Positions 1-7,871 of a DNA stretch of 64,000 bases are shown in pieces. The notes under the pieces were generated by a model, which had not been told where the DNA came from, searched no databases, and saw only the letters and a program-made list of their open reading frames with translations. The DNA lies in NCBI RefSeq assembly GCF_003719295.1, contig NZ_RFLW01000002.1, positions 734,763 to 798,762 of the forward strand, read 5' to 3'. A program made the position numbers and the translations under genes. Each line of letters begins with the position of its first letter. Within the stretch, counting starts at the first letter, position 1. This DNA is from Haliea alexandrii. GTDB taxonomy: Bacteria > Pseudomonadota > Gammaproteobacteria > Pseudomonadales > Halieaceae.

Positions 1-1299
1 GACCGTCAGCTGTGCGTTGGTCGTCATGGCGGCGGTGAGTGCGTTCTGCACGCTGTCAGCCTGGGCCTCAAGAAGCGCCTGCTGCTGCTCGTTAAAGCGC
101 GTGCGTTCCGCCAACCACTGCTGTTCCAGCCGCTCGCGGTGAGCGCTCAACTGCTCACCCACCTGTTGCAGCATCGCGGTGGCATTCGCAGCCTGCGTGT
201 CGAGACTGCTACCGGCATCGCGCACCGTGGCTTCCAGCGCCAGCCGCAGACTGTCCTGCGCGGCTACCGCGGAGGCCTGTGACGCCACCAGGGCACGGGT
301 ATCTCGCACGGACTGCGCAGCCTGCACGCGCACCTCGGCCAGCGCGGCGAGCTGATTGTCGACACCAGTGCGAACGGTCGTCTGCGTCGCCTCAGTTTGT
401 GCCGCAATCGCCTGCAGGGTGTCGCGCAGTATTGGCGCCATGCTCTCACCGGCTTCACGCCCGCTGGCGGCAAAACTCTCACGCAATGACTGGCCCACAT
501 GTTCGAACAAGCCCGTGTGCAACTCCACGAGCTTGTTCTGCAAACCTTCCTGCCCCTCGAGCATGCGCGCATGCAGGCTGTCGGTGGCGCTATCAACGCG
601 GGTCAGCAGTGCCTCGACCTGTGCCAACAGCAGCGGCAACTGCCCGGTTTGCGTGCGGGCCTCGTGCAGCATCTGTCGACGGTAATGCAGCGGCCCCTGG
701 CCGGGGAACAGCCGCGCGCCCTGCACATCGAGTTCGCGCACGACCGCAAGCCTCTGGCGCCTGGCCATGGCTGACAGCAAACCCAGCACGGCGGACGCCG
801 CCACACCGCCCACCGAGGTACCGAACGCCATGCTCAGGCCCTTGATGGGCGCGGTCAGCCCGGCGCGGATGGCGGCGAGTTCAGTGCTGCCCTCCAATGC
901 ACCCACAGCCCCCTGCAGGGCGATCATCATGCCAATAAACGTACCCAGCAGGCCCAGCATCACCAGCAGCCCCGTGAGGTACGGCGTCAGTAACGGCCCC
1001 GGAAGCGCAATCGGTTCACCCTGGATGCGCCGGGCAACGGCGCTGCGCAAGGCCGCCGGCAAGGTCGCCAGCCAGTGTTCAAATTCCGTGGCCTCGCTAT
1101 CACTGGCTTGCAGCGCCTGCTGCAAACGCTGCGTGTCGCGCTGGAACACCCAGAGTTCCAGCGCGCCCACCGTGTAGGCCAGCGCAATCACCAGCGTGAC
1201 GACCAGCGCCAACAGACTGCTGGCGGCAAAGCCCAACGCGAGCCAGGCGAGCAGCCCCGCACCGAGCAAAAACAGGCATCCTGCGAAAAAACGTATCAT
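1..1299 (-). CDS. DUF802 family MotA/TolQ-like membrane protein (C-terminus beyond window)
   Basis: The 433 visible codons contain no stop and run off the left edge. Hydrophobic segments lie at about residues 4-49, 104-130 and 150-180. The last two carry the motifs GLLGTFIG (116-123) and AFGTSVGG (158-165), which resemble the pore helices of the MotA/TolQ/ExbB/ZorA proton-channel superfamily. From about residue 230 the chain is a long Gln/Ala/Glu-rich coiled coil. The ATG overlaps the stop of the DUF3348 gene by one base (TGATG), so the two are translationally coupled. DUF802 is a domain of unknown function that I recall next to DUF3348, OmpA-like and DUF2894 genes. Channel function is inferred from the motifs. 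Confidence 0.85.
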   Translation of the reverse strand, partial: MIRFFAGCLFLLGAGLLAWLALGFAASSLLALVVTLVIALAYTVGALELWVFQRDTQRLQQALQASDSEATEFEHWLATLPAALRSAVARRIQGEPIALPGPLLTPYLTGLLVMLGLLGTFIGMMIALQGAVGALEGSTELAAIRAGLTAPIKGLSMAFGTSVGGVAASAVLGLLSAMARRQRLAVVRELDVQGARLFPGQGPLHYRRQMLHEARTQTGQLPLLLAQVEALLTRVDSATDSLHARMLEGQEGLQNKLVELHTGLFEHVGQSLRESFAASGREAGESMAPILRDTLQAIAAQTEATQTTVRTGVDNQLAALAEVRVQAAQSVRDTRALVASQASAVAAQDSLRLALEATVRDAGSSLDTQAANATAMLQQVGEQLSAHRERLEQQWLAERTRFNEQQQALLEAQADSVQNALTAAMTTNAQLTV

Positions 1300-2045
1300 C
1301 AATTTCCTTCCCCATGCGCTGTACACGCCTCCACCAGGCCCAGCGCTGGCTGCAGACGCTGCTCCAATTCGGCCAGCAATAGTTCCCTGAGTTCGCTGAT
1401 CAGCAGATCCTGACTGCCCGCATCAGCGTCATTCGCCAATAGCGCCTCCCAGCGCGGCACCAGCAGCGGCGGCACGATGGCCAGCGCCGCCTCCCCCGCA
1501 CGCATCACATGGCGTTCAAGGGCTTCGTCCAGTGCGGCGAGGCCCGCCAGTGCAGGGCTTACCCGCCGCAGATACGCCCGCAGGTCGCGCCGCAGCGCCT
1601 GTATACGCAGCTCCATTTCACGCTGCCAGGCGGCGTGGAAACGCCGTAAACGCTCCGCGGCACTCAGGCCGTCCAGACTACTGGGCGCGTCAAACCTGGG
1701 CAGGGGAAGCAGCGCGCCCTCAGCGGCAGTGAAACTCCGGACTAACTCGCCCAACACACCACGCTGCACCGCCAGCAGTGTTTCCTCGCAACTGCCCAAC
1801 GTTTCCGCTGCACCACCCTGCCCCGGCACAGGCTTGACCGGCTCCTCGCGGGCTCCCCGCGCTCCCTGCGTCGACAGCACGTCAGCGAGCTCACTGGCGC
1901 TGTGCAAGTCCAGCGGCTGCCCGAGCCACGCCAGCAATTCCCCGCTGGGCACGACCGCCGCGTCAATCGGTACAATCGACAGGGCTCGCTGCAGGCGTGA
2001 GGTGACCGCAGGGCGTTGGGGGCGGTGGACGGGGGCGCGGGACAT
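1299..2045 (-). CDS. DUF3348 family protein
   Basis: This 248-residue protein has no signal peptide or membrane segment and is probably cytoplasmic. It is rich in Ala, Leu, Arg and Glu. The region from about residue 125 (LRRFHAAWQREMELRIQALR) to the C-terminus looks helical. Composition and position directly upstream of the DUF802 gene identify it as DUF3348, a family without known function. It is the first gene of the leftward unit, and its stop overlaps the DUF802 start. A divergent SDR gene begins 127 bp away. It may be a soluble partner of the membrane protein, but nothing in the sequence proves this. Confidence 0.8.
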   Translation of the reverse strand: MSRAPVHRPQRPAVTSRLQRALSIVPIDAAVVPSGELLAWLGQPLDLHSASELADVLSTQGARGAREEPVKPVPGQGGAAETLGSCEETLLAVQRGVLGELVRSFTAAEGALLPLPRFDAPSSLDGLSAAERLRRFHAAWQREMELRIQALRRDLRAYLRRVSPALAGLAALDEALERHVMRAGEAALAIVPPLLVPRWEALLANDADAGSQDLLISELRELLLAELEQRLQPALGLVEACTAHGEGN

Positions 2046-2172
2046 GAGTACCGAGGTCGCAAAGGGCGGGCATTCTAGCGGAGATCAACGCCAGAGTCCT
2101 CCCCGCGTTTTGCGTATGTCAGGCAAGCATGGCGGGCTATGATGGGCCGCAGGACCCCACGGAGTAAAAACC

Positions 2173-2931
2173 ATGACAGCTGTGCACTATGAAGACATGC
2201 AGAACAAGGTGGCCCTGGTTACCGGCGCTGCCTCTGGGATCGGCGAAGCCTGCGCCCGGCAATTTGCGGCACAGGGCTGCCGCTTGCTGCTGATGGACCG
2301 TGACGAGGAACGCTTGCACGGCCTCAGCCAGGCGCTGGACGCCATTGCCGCTCCCGGCAGCGTGACGGACGAGGCAACCGTGAGCGCCGCGGTGGACAGC
2401 TGCCGGCGGCACTTTGGCGGGTTGGACTACGCCGTCAACAGTGCAGGGGTGGCGGGCGCACCGGCTGCCATTGCCGACACCACGCTGGACGCGTGGCAGG
2501 AGGTCATCAATATCAACCTGACCGGGGTATTCCTGTGCCTGAAGCATCAACTGCGGGTAATGCAGGCAGTGGGTTCCGGGGCCATCGTCAACATCGCCTC
2601 GGGCGCCGGCGTAATCGCGACACCGCATCTATCGCCTTACTGTGCGAGCAAGCACGGCGTGCTCGGGCTCACGCGCACCGCAGCCATGGAATTGGCCACG
2701 AGCGGCGTGAGGATCAATGCCGTGCTACCGGGCTCGACCCAGACCCCGATGCTGGAGGCATCGCTGCAACAGGGGCCCCAACTGGAGAAGATGATTCTGG
2801 CCAGTATTCCCTGCGGTCGCATGGGCAGTGCCGACGAAATTGCCGCTGCCGCTTTGTGGCTGTGCAGCTCGCAGGCAAGCTACGTGAACGGGCATTCACT
2901 GGTAGTGGATGGGGGGACATTGTGCCGCTGA
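2173..2931 (+). CDS. SDR family NAD(P)-dependent oxidoreductase
   Basis: This 252-residue classical short-chain dehydrogenase has the Rossmann glycine motif TGAASGIG (17-24), NSAG (89-92) in place of the usual NNAG, catalytic Ser143, and YCASK with Tyr156 and Lys160. GGAG at 2161-2164 lies 8 bases before the chosen ATG. A second Met (residue 9, MQNKVALV) is a shorter alternative start. MDRDE after the second beta strand places an acidic residue where NAD-preferring members often have one, so NAD(H) use is likely. The substrate cannot be told from sequence. The gene stands alone, with no obvious pathway partner nearby. Confidence 0.9.
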   Translation: MTAVHYEDMQNKVALVTGAASGIGEACARQFAAQGCRLLLMDRDEERLHGLSQALDAIAAPGSVTDEATVSAAVDSCRRHFGGLDYAVNSAGVAGAPAAIADTTLDAWQEVININLTGVFLCLKHQLRVMQAVGSGAIVNIASGAGVIATPHLSPYCASKHGVLGLTRTAAMELATSGVRINAVLPGSTQTPMLEASLQQGPQLEKMILASIPCGRMGSADEIAAAALWLCSSQASYVNGHSLVVDGGTLCR

Positions 2932-3068
2932 AGCGCGGCCGGCGTAATCTATAGTGGGCGATAGAGCGGTTCGGTGTGATGGTGATGGTGCAGCAGCTAT
3001 GCAGCCGGGTATGAAAACCGCACTTATTGTTGTCTGCGGTTGATCAGTAGAGGAAAACCTTCTCTATT

Positions 3069-3377
3069 TCAATTGGTTGCCAGCATTTCTTCACGCTTGC
3101 GGAAATCCTCAAGCGCACCGTTGTAGCGTGCGGCAACGGTCTCGGCGCGGTCTACCAGCCGGTTGTGCAGCAAGGGGTGAATCAGCGTTCGGCAATCAAG
3201 GTAGGCTTCGACGCCGGCAACATAGTCGGCAACCGCCTCCTGCGCTATCTGCATCTCAGCATGGCTGGCAATGGCGCCATCCGGAATAGCAGGATGCTCT
3301 ACTGGCAGGCTGGCGGGGCAACTGGCCCAGGTGTTGGCGGCAAGGAACAGGGCGGGGATTGTGAGCAGGGATTTCAT
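3069..3377 (-). CDS. Small exported protein of unknown function
   Basis: This 102-residue protein starts MKSLLTIPALFLAANTWAS, a clear Sec signal peptide with probable cleavage after TWA. The mature part is small and helical, with two Cys (in ASCPASL and LDCRTL) that could form a disulfide in the periplasm. I chose the ATG at 3377 because GAGG lies 8 bases upstream. A GTG three codons earlier is too close to that site. The leader contains a dyad and tandem repeats (3399-3435). I do not recognise the family. Confidence 0.7.
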   Translation of the reverse strand: MKSLLTIPALFLAANTWASCPASLPVEHPAIPDGAIASHAEMQIAQEAVADYVAGVEAYLDCRTLIHPLLHNRLVDRAETVAARYNGALEDFRKREEMLATN

Positions 3378-3398
3378 GGCATACACCTCGTGTGATGA

Positions 3399-3435
3399 AA
3401 ATCGAATACATCGATTTGTTACCCGATGTGTTACC
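3399..3435 (-). promoter_or_regulatory. Dyad plus tandem 12-bp repeat upstream of the small exported protein gene
   Basis: A perfect inverted repeat AAATCGA-5-TCGATTT (3399-3417) overlaps two head-to-tail 12-bp units (3412-3423 and 3424-3435) that differ at one base. The array lies 22-58 bases upstream of the start codon at 3377 in an AT-rich stretch, as a transcription-factor site or leader hairpin would. The rest of the gap up to the Fur promoter at 3715 shows nothing else I can support. The cognate regulator is unknown. Confidence 0.45.
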
Positions 3436-3714
3436 TATATTCACACAAAAGACAGAGAATGCAACTGTTAATCGGCATAAGATAACGATTTTATCTCACT
3501 GTTTTGTATGACGATTGCTGATCATATTTCTACCTCCGCACCGCTCGGCTACATAAAGTAACACCTGACATACCGACCTGCCCGGCAGTGGTGCAGATAG
3601 CCAGGATATTGACGTGCACATGCGCCGCATTGCGCCCTCGTGGTGCAGGGAAGCGCCCATGTGCCATGGCTTGGGGCGCGAACGGGGTGCCGGTGAAACC
3701 GAGCCCGCAGAGGG

Positions 3715-3743
3715 TTGCAAATGATAATGGTTATCATTATATT
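3715..3743 (+). promoter_or_regulatory. Fur-repressed sigma-70 promoter
   Basis: TTGCAA (3715-3720), a 17-bp spacer and TATATT (3738-3743) form a good sigma-70 promoter. The spacer is filled by a perfect palindrome, AATGATAA-TGG-TTATCATT (3720-3738), which matches the 19-bp Fur box closely. Iron-loaded Fur bound here would block RNA polymerase, so the downstream genes should be induced by iron limitation. Confidence 0.88.
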
Positions 3744-3772
3744 GAGCGCAAGCCCTCTCAGGAGACTCCACC

Positions 3773-4231
3773 ATGCATCTGCGCTTCCTGTGCCACGCGC
3801 ACCGCACTCTGGTTGAGCAGTCGCGCTCGCGGGCACTCAGCGTCTGGGACTTGAGCCAGCAAAAAGCGCTGCTCTTCCAGCAACGAGGGGAGCTGGAGCG
3901 AGCCGTTGCTGCCGCGGGCGGCGCTCTGGAAGCGGCCGAAGTGCTGCTGACCATGCACCGCAAGGCTACCGCCATCGACCTGCACCGCTTCGCCGACGCA
4001 GCCTGCCTGACCCTGCGCCTGATCCGCGATTTGCGCCAGCCCGAGCTTACCCGGCGCTTGCTGTGTAGCTGTATCGCGAAACTGCAGCCGCACATTGTGA
4101 GTGGTGCCCACCAGCAGACAGCACTCGCATGTTGCCAGCGTCTAATGGAGGTGCGCACTCCGAGTGAACGAACACACACACATGAACCGGTGCCCAACTC
4201 CGCAGGAGCCGACAATCGACGCCTGCATTGA
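3773..4231 (+). CDS. Fur-regulated protein of unknown function
   Basis: This 152-residue protein lies 35 bp downstream of a textbook Fur box, with AGGAG 8 bases before its ATG. It has no signal peptide or membrane helix. Residues about 25-60 (WDLSQQKALLFQQRGELERA and onward) look like an amphipathic, TPR-like helical hairpin. Several Cys and His residues (CHAHR near the start, CSC and CC later) could bind metal. It probably heads a two-gene iron-starvation transcript with the gene that overlaps its 3' end. I do not recognise a named family, and an iron-sparing or uptake-related role follows only from the Fur box. Confidence 0.72.
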   Translation: MHLRFLCHAHRTLVEQSRSRALSVWDLSQQKALLFQQRGELERAVAAAGGALEAAEVLLTMHRKATAIDLHRFADAACLTLRLIRDLRQPELTRRLLCSCIAKLQPHIVSGAHQQTALACCQRLMEVRTPSERTHTHEPVPNSAGADNRRLH

Positions 4232-4553
4232 ACCGCGCGAGCATTCTGAACCCATGACAGTGGAGACTTCAGCCAACCGTCTCGACCACACTGAAACAGT
4301 GCAGCTCGAAATCCCCTGCCATATCCTGCAGCGTCTGCTCAGCGAGCGCGGATTATGCGTGTGTGAACTGCGCTGCCTGTCGGCAGAGTCGCGTCAACGG
4401 TTGCGGGATATTGTAAAGACCTGCGCCATACGCAAGGCGAGCGGGGGTGATGGGCACCAAAATCTCGACAAGTGCGGGACTACTAACCACCGCCCTACCA
4501 AGCAAAGACTACACTTAACTGAGTCTCCGCGTGTCGAGGCAAAACCAAAGTGA
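4164..4553 (+). CDS. Small protein of unknown function, second gene of the Fur unit
   Basis: This frame of up to 129 residues overlaps the end of the preceding gene by 68 bases when read from GTG 4164. ATG 4182 and ATG 4254 are alternatives, and 4254 keeps the best-looking core. The core (LEIPCHILQRLLSERGLCVC followed by ELRCLSAESRQRLRDIV) has regularly placed Cys residues. It resembles short Cys-containing proteins I have seen beside Fur boxes in other gammaproteobacteria, but I cannot name the family. The C-terminal 35 residues are polar and low in conservation signals. The start is the main uncertainty. Confidence 0.5.
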   Translation: MNEHTHMNRCPTPQEPTIDACIEPREHSEPMTVETSANRLDHTETVQLEIPCHILQRLLSERGLCVCELRCLSAESRQRLRDIVKTCAIRKASGGDGHQNLDKCGTTNHRPTKQRLHLTESPRVEAKPK

Positions 4554-4574
4554 TGGATACAAGCATCGCCTCAT

Positions 4575-5252
4575 TCACCTCACTTCGACATGAAAATACT
4601 CGGGATCGCGGTCACGGCTCAGCTTGACCTGACTAAAGTAGGAGCGTGACTCCCCTGCGTTCAAATCATCGCTCCCCGCATCTGATGAAGTCTCGTCTTT
4701 TGCAAGCTGCGCCATTCCAACCTGAACGCCCAGGGCATCGAACAGGATTATGGTGACGTCAGGGTCGACACTCCGTTGGCCATCGTTCTGCAACACGGCA
4801 AGGTAACCAAAACGTTTTTTCTGCTCTGTACCTGTCCGTGTGAACCTAATGTTCTTCAGGTAGCGTTCGCCGATGGGAACGATGGCGTCAAACACCAGCG
4901 GATTGAGATCGGGAATCCGATTCTGCACCAGACTCGCCTTCTCTTCCTGCAATTTCGCGACTTGCTGCTCCAGGGCGGCGACCTTGTCCCTCAGGGTGTC
5001 TGCACTTGCATCCTCTCCCCTGACTGCCACCTCGCGGCCAAGAAATAGCTCATTCATCGAAGAGAGCTTATATGCCGTCACGATCCAGCCGACACCAGTA
5101 ACTATCAACAGCGCTCCAAGCACCATGGAAACAAGCATGTACTGGACCGCTTTTCTATAATTGCGGCTGTATCTTCTAGGTACGTGATTTTCCACCAAGA
5201 GTTCCCGGTTCAGTTGGAGCCGATGTGTCGAAGGTCTTTTTGGCGCTGCCAC
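4575..5252 (-). CDS. Single-pass membrane protein of unknown function with coiled coil
   Basis: This 225-residue protein has a basic N-terminus, one transmembrane helix at about 39-62, a coiled coil at about 85-110 (DTLRDKVAALEQQVAKLQEE), and a C-terminal beta-rich domain (about 115-225) that is probably periplasmic. The start is GTG at 5252, the first possible start after an in-frame stop. The ribosome site is poor. Base composition is lower in GC than the flanking housekeeping genes. It converges on the Fur-controlled unit and lies between it and tRNA-Ser, consistent with accessory DNA. No family recognised. Confidence 0.65.
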   Translation of the reverse strand: MAAPKRPSTHRLQLNRELLVENHVPRRYSRNYRKAVQYMLVSMVLGALLIVTGVGWIVTAYKLSSMNELFLGREVAVRGEDASADTLRDKVAALEQQVAKLQEEKASLVQNRIPDLNPLVFDAIVPIGERYLKNIRFTRTGTEQKKRFGYLAVLQNDGQRSVDPDVTIILFDALGVQVGMAQLAKDETSSDAGSDDLNAGESRSYFSQVKLSRDRDPEYFHVEVR

Positions 5253-5562
5253 ACCCGAGGCCGCACAATTATGGTACTAGACGTCTATGCTTATCACTTC
5301 AGCATATCTGACTGTCAGTTGTTGGCGCAAACTGAATAACCAGTATTTGAGACTGGTAGAAGTCAGGCAACAATAGCACCAATCGGTCGCCGAAAGATGA
5401 TGTCGAAGCGAGCGTATGGTTTCAGGAACTTTGGAAATTACAGGCTAAGAGTGCTGACCCATTATGGATGGGTGGTGCGGCGTTCCGATGGCATCATCAA
5501 CAGGGTTTAGTGAATATCGGCCCATCCCCCGTTAACTGGGTAGAGCCAGCAGTGGGAATAAA
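5253..5562. other. Lower-GC intergenic stretch beside the 3' end of tRNA-Ser
   Basis: These 310 bases hold no convincing gene. A small dyad ACCAGT-7-ACTGGT lies at 5339-5357. On the plus strand, a stop-free frame from about 5360 into the tRNA reads as Trp-rich, protein-like sequence (for example KSADPLWMGGAAFRWHHQQG) but has no ribosome site. It may be the remains of a gene. Base composition is visibly lower in GC than the surroundings. The position, directly beyond the tRNA 3' end, is where integrating elements usually insert. Confidence 0.4.
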
Positions 5563-5650
5563 TGGCGGTGAGGGAGAGATTCGAACTCTCGAACGGTTGC
5601 CCGTTACACACTTTCCAGGCGTGCGCCTTCGACCACTCGGCCACCTCACC
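5563..5650 (-). tRNA. tRNA-Ser (GGA)
   Basis: The 88-nt gene folds with acceptor GGTGAGG/CCTCACC, a long class II variable arm typical of tRNA-Ser, T-loop GTTCGAATC, and an encoded CCA (5563-5565). The anticodon is GGA in the loop CTGGAAA, decoding UCC/UCU. Confidence 0.97.
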
Positions 5651-5662
5651 GTGAGGGCGCGG

Positions 5663-5691
5663 ATCATAACATAACCGCCAGCGCTTGCCAG
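5663..5691 (-). promoter_or_regulatory. Promoter of tRNA-Ser
   Basis: On the minus strand, CTGGCA (5686-5691), a 17-bp spacer and TATGAT (5663-5668) precede the tRNA by 12 bp. A GC-rich discriminator follows, as is usual for stringently controlled tRNA promoters. Confidence 0.65.
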
Positions 5692-5731
5692 CGTTTTAGC
5701 GGCAGTTTGTTCTACCGCGTTGACGCCCTCG

Positions 5732-6139
5732 CTAGCGCCAGCCGCCCAACACCGCACCCATCGCGGTGAGCGCCACCACCCAATAGCCCCCGTTTACCAG
5801 CAGGTACGACCAGGGGCGTTGCTCGAACAGGGTGATAACCCCCGTGGCAAAAAACAGCCAGCCAAACCCTGTAAGAAAGCCGTAGAGCGTGCCGGTGACC
5901 AGAGTCACGCCGGGTGCGGCCAGAAACCGCTCCAGGCAGAGCGCCATCACCAACAGGAAAACGAAGGCGAGGCCAAAAATTCTGGCTTTGTTTCCGCTGT
6001 TTACCTGCGCCTCGCTCAGGCCGGCAGCCCGCATCCACGCGGCACCAAACAGCAGGGGGGAATACCACAGGCCGCCGATCACGAACGCGGTGAACGTAGC
6101 GGCCAGAACGGCAAGAAAGTGAACAGGAACTTCAGCCAT
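5732..6139 (-). CDS. DUF1761 domain-containing membrane protein
   Basis: This 135-residue protein has four predicted transmembrane helices (about 5-27, 51-70, 78-97 and 110-132). It also has the short motif GGLWYSPLLFG between the first two, which is characteristic of DUF1761. The ATG at 6139 is preceded by GGAG 6 bases upstream. An in-frame TTG four codons earlier is less likely. Function of the family is unknown. It sits in the inner membrane and is apparently a single-gene unit between queF and tRNA-Ser. Confidence 0.82.
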   Translation of the reverse strand: MAEVPVHFLAVLAATFTAFVIGGLWYSPLLFGAAWMRAAGLSEAQVNSGNKARIFGLAFVFLLVMALCLERFLAAPGVTLVTGTLYGFLTGFGWLFFATGVITLFEQRPWSYLLVNGGYWVVALTAMGAVLGGWR

Positions 6140-6272
6140 GACGAACTCCAATAAACGTTATTGTTGTTGTCGCATAACTGTTGCCGAGGGCCGCGCGGGA
6201 GTCAAGGCCCGCTTGGCAGGCCATATCGGCGACCCCCAAGCCGGGTTCTGGCCACCAAGCGCGGGGCTGGCG

Positions 6273-7094
6273 CTACTGCCGCGCCAAACGCAGCCAGGGC
6301 GGCTCACCGCCACCGCTGCTGCGAAATGGATTGATGTCCAGCCCACCGCGGCGGGTGTAAAAGGCCTGCAGGTGCAGGAATTCGGGCTCGCAGGCCTGTT
6401 GGAGATCGCAGAAGATACGCTCGACGCACTGCTCATGAAAATCCTGATGTTCGCGATAGGCCAGGATGTAGCTGAGCAAAGCCGCGTGATCCAGCGCGGG
6501 CCCACGGTAGTGCAACCACAGCGTTGCCCAGTCGGGCTGACCGGTCACCGGGCACAGAGAACGCAGGAGGTGACTGTACAGCCGCTCCTCGACCACACTC
6601 CCGGGCGCACACTGCAACATGCTGGCCTCGGGCTCCTGCCGGGGCCAGCGCCCGGCAGCGCTGTCAATGCATAGCCCATCGGGCTGCGCACCCGCCAGGG
6701 CCGGATCATCGGGGGCGAATACCGCCAGCGCAACCTCACCGCCCGCTGCGGCACTGATATCCCGCACAATACAGGCCAGCGCCGCCGCCTCGTCGTCGAA
6801 CACCGTGTTGTTGAGGGAGTTCAGATACAGCTTGAAAGACTTGGACTCCACCAGGTTCGGCGTGCTGGCGGGAATGGTAAAGCGCCCTACCCTGGCCTGT
6901 GCCTTGTCTTGGCCATCAAGCCAGGACAGCTCGTAGGCGTGCCAGACGTCAATGCCCTCAAAAGGAAGCTGCCCGGCCAAACCCAGCGCAGTGCGCCCCT
7001 CCTCGCGGGGGATGGGATACAGCAGGTCCGGCGCATACTGGGTGGCTGCGGGTACCTGCTTGCCCAGCAGCAGCGCTTCCGAGTCCAGCGCCAT
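6273..7094 (-). CDS. queF: NADPH-dependent 7-cyano-7-deazaguanine reductase QueF
   Basis: QueF reduces preQ0 to preQ1 in queuosine tRNA-modification synthesis. The 273-residue length matches the long, tandem-domain (type II) form. VESKSFKLYLNSLN at about 82-95 is the QueF motif. The catalytic Cys is expected at 181 in LCPVTGQPDW, with the acid Asp188 in the same motif. It lies 3 bp downstream of the YadH-type permease gene and may be co-transcribed with it, although the functions are unrelated. Confidence 0.96.
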   Translation of the reverse strand: MALDSEALLLGKQVPAATQYAPDLLYPIPREEGRTALGLAGQLPFEGIDVWHAYELSWLDGQDKAQARVGRFTIPASTPNLVESKSFKLYLNSLNNTVFDDEAAALACIVRDISAAAGGEVALAVFAPDDPALAGAQPDGLCIDSAAGRWPRQEPEASMLQCAPGSVVEERLYSHLLRSLCPVTGQPDWATLWLHYRGPALDHAALLSYILAYREHQDFHEQCVERIFCDLQQACEPEFLHLQAFYTRRGGLDINPFRSSGGGEPPWLRLARQ

Positions 7095-7097
7095 GGC

Positions 7098-7871
7098 TTA
7101 CTGCCGCAACCGCTTGCCGGTGTTCAACAGGTGCATGCTGTAGCACCAGGCCACCACGGTGAACACGGTGATCATGCCAAAGGCCACGCTTAGGCTGACA
7201 TCCGACACACCGAGCACACCATAGCGAAATGCGTTGACCACATAGACCAGCGGATTGAGCTTCGATACCGCGGCCCAGAAATCCGGCAGCAGGTCCATCG
7301 AATAAAACACGCCGCCCAGGTAAATCAGCGGCGTGAGCACAAACGTTGGAATAATAGAGATGTCATCGAAATTGTTGGCATACACCGCGTTAATAAAGCC
7401 CGCGAGCGCAAACAGGATAGAGGTCATCAGCACAATGATCACCACGACCGCAAAGCTGTGCATGTGCAGGTCGGTGAAGAACAACGACACCAGCGTAACA
7501 ATAACGGCAACCAGCAACCCCCGGCTCACGCCGCCAATCACGTAACCGAGCAGAATGATGTAATTCGGCGTGGGCGATACCAGCAGCTCTTCAACACTGT
7601 GGTTGAATTTGGAGCCGAAAAAAGACGACACCACATTGGAGTAGGAGTTGGTCACAATGGCCATCATGATCAGCCCCGGCACCACGAACTGCATGTAGGT
7701 GAAGCCCCCCATGTCACCGATGCGCGACCCGATCAGCGAACCGAAAATCACGAAATACAGGGACATGGTGATTGCGGACGGCAGCAGTGTCTGGGTCCAG
7801 ATACGCAGGTAGCGCTTGATCTCCTTGCGCAGGATCGTGACCAGGGCGACCCATTGTTCCTGAAAATTCAT
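7098..7871 (-). CDS. yadH: ABC-2 type transporter permease (YadH-like)
   Basis: This 257-residue inner-membrane protein has six predicted helices and the ABC-2 fold: a cytoplasmic N-terminus, a loop with NHSVEELLVSPTPNYI, and a C-terminal region containing the PLIYLGGVFYSMDLLP stretch typical of drug or polysaccharide exporter permeases. Its ATG overlaps the stop of the ATPase gene by 4 bases (ATGA), so the pair forms one exporter. It most resembles E. coli YadH, whose substrate is not established. Confidence 0.92.
   Translation of the reverse strand: MNFQEQWVALVTILRKEIKRYLRIWTQTLLPSAITMSLYFVIFGSLIGSRIGDMGGFTYMQFVVPGLIMMAIVTNSYSNVVSSFFGSKFNHSVEELLVSPTPNYIILLGYVIGGVSRGLLVAVIVTLVSLFFTDLHMHSFAVVVIIVLMTSILFALAGFINAVYANNFDDISIIPTFVLTPLIYLGGVFYSMDLLPDFWAAVSKLNPLVYVVNAFRYGVLGVSDVSLSVAFGMITVFTVVAWCYSMHLLNTGKRLRQ

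Noticed and set aside
3496-4215. 239-codon minus-strand frame across the Fur box region
   Set aside because: It would run through the Fur-controlled promoter. The product is Arg/Ser/Cys-rich noise, and the plus-strand gene has promoter and ribosome site.
5339-5357. ACCAGT-7-ACTGGT as a terminator or integrase site
   Set aside because: The stem is only 6 bp with no T-tract and no partner copy seen. It is mentioned only as part of the intergenic description.
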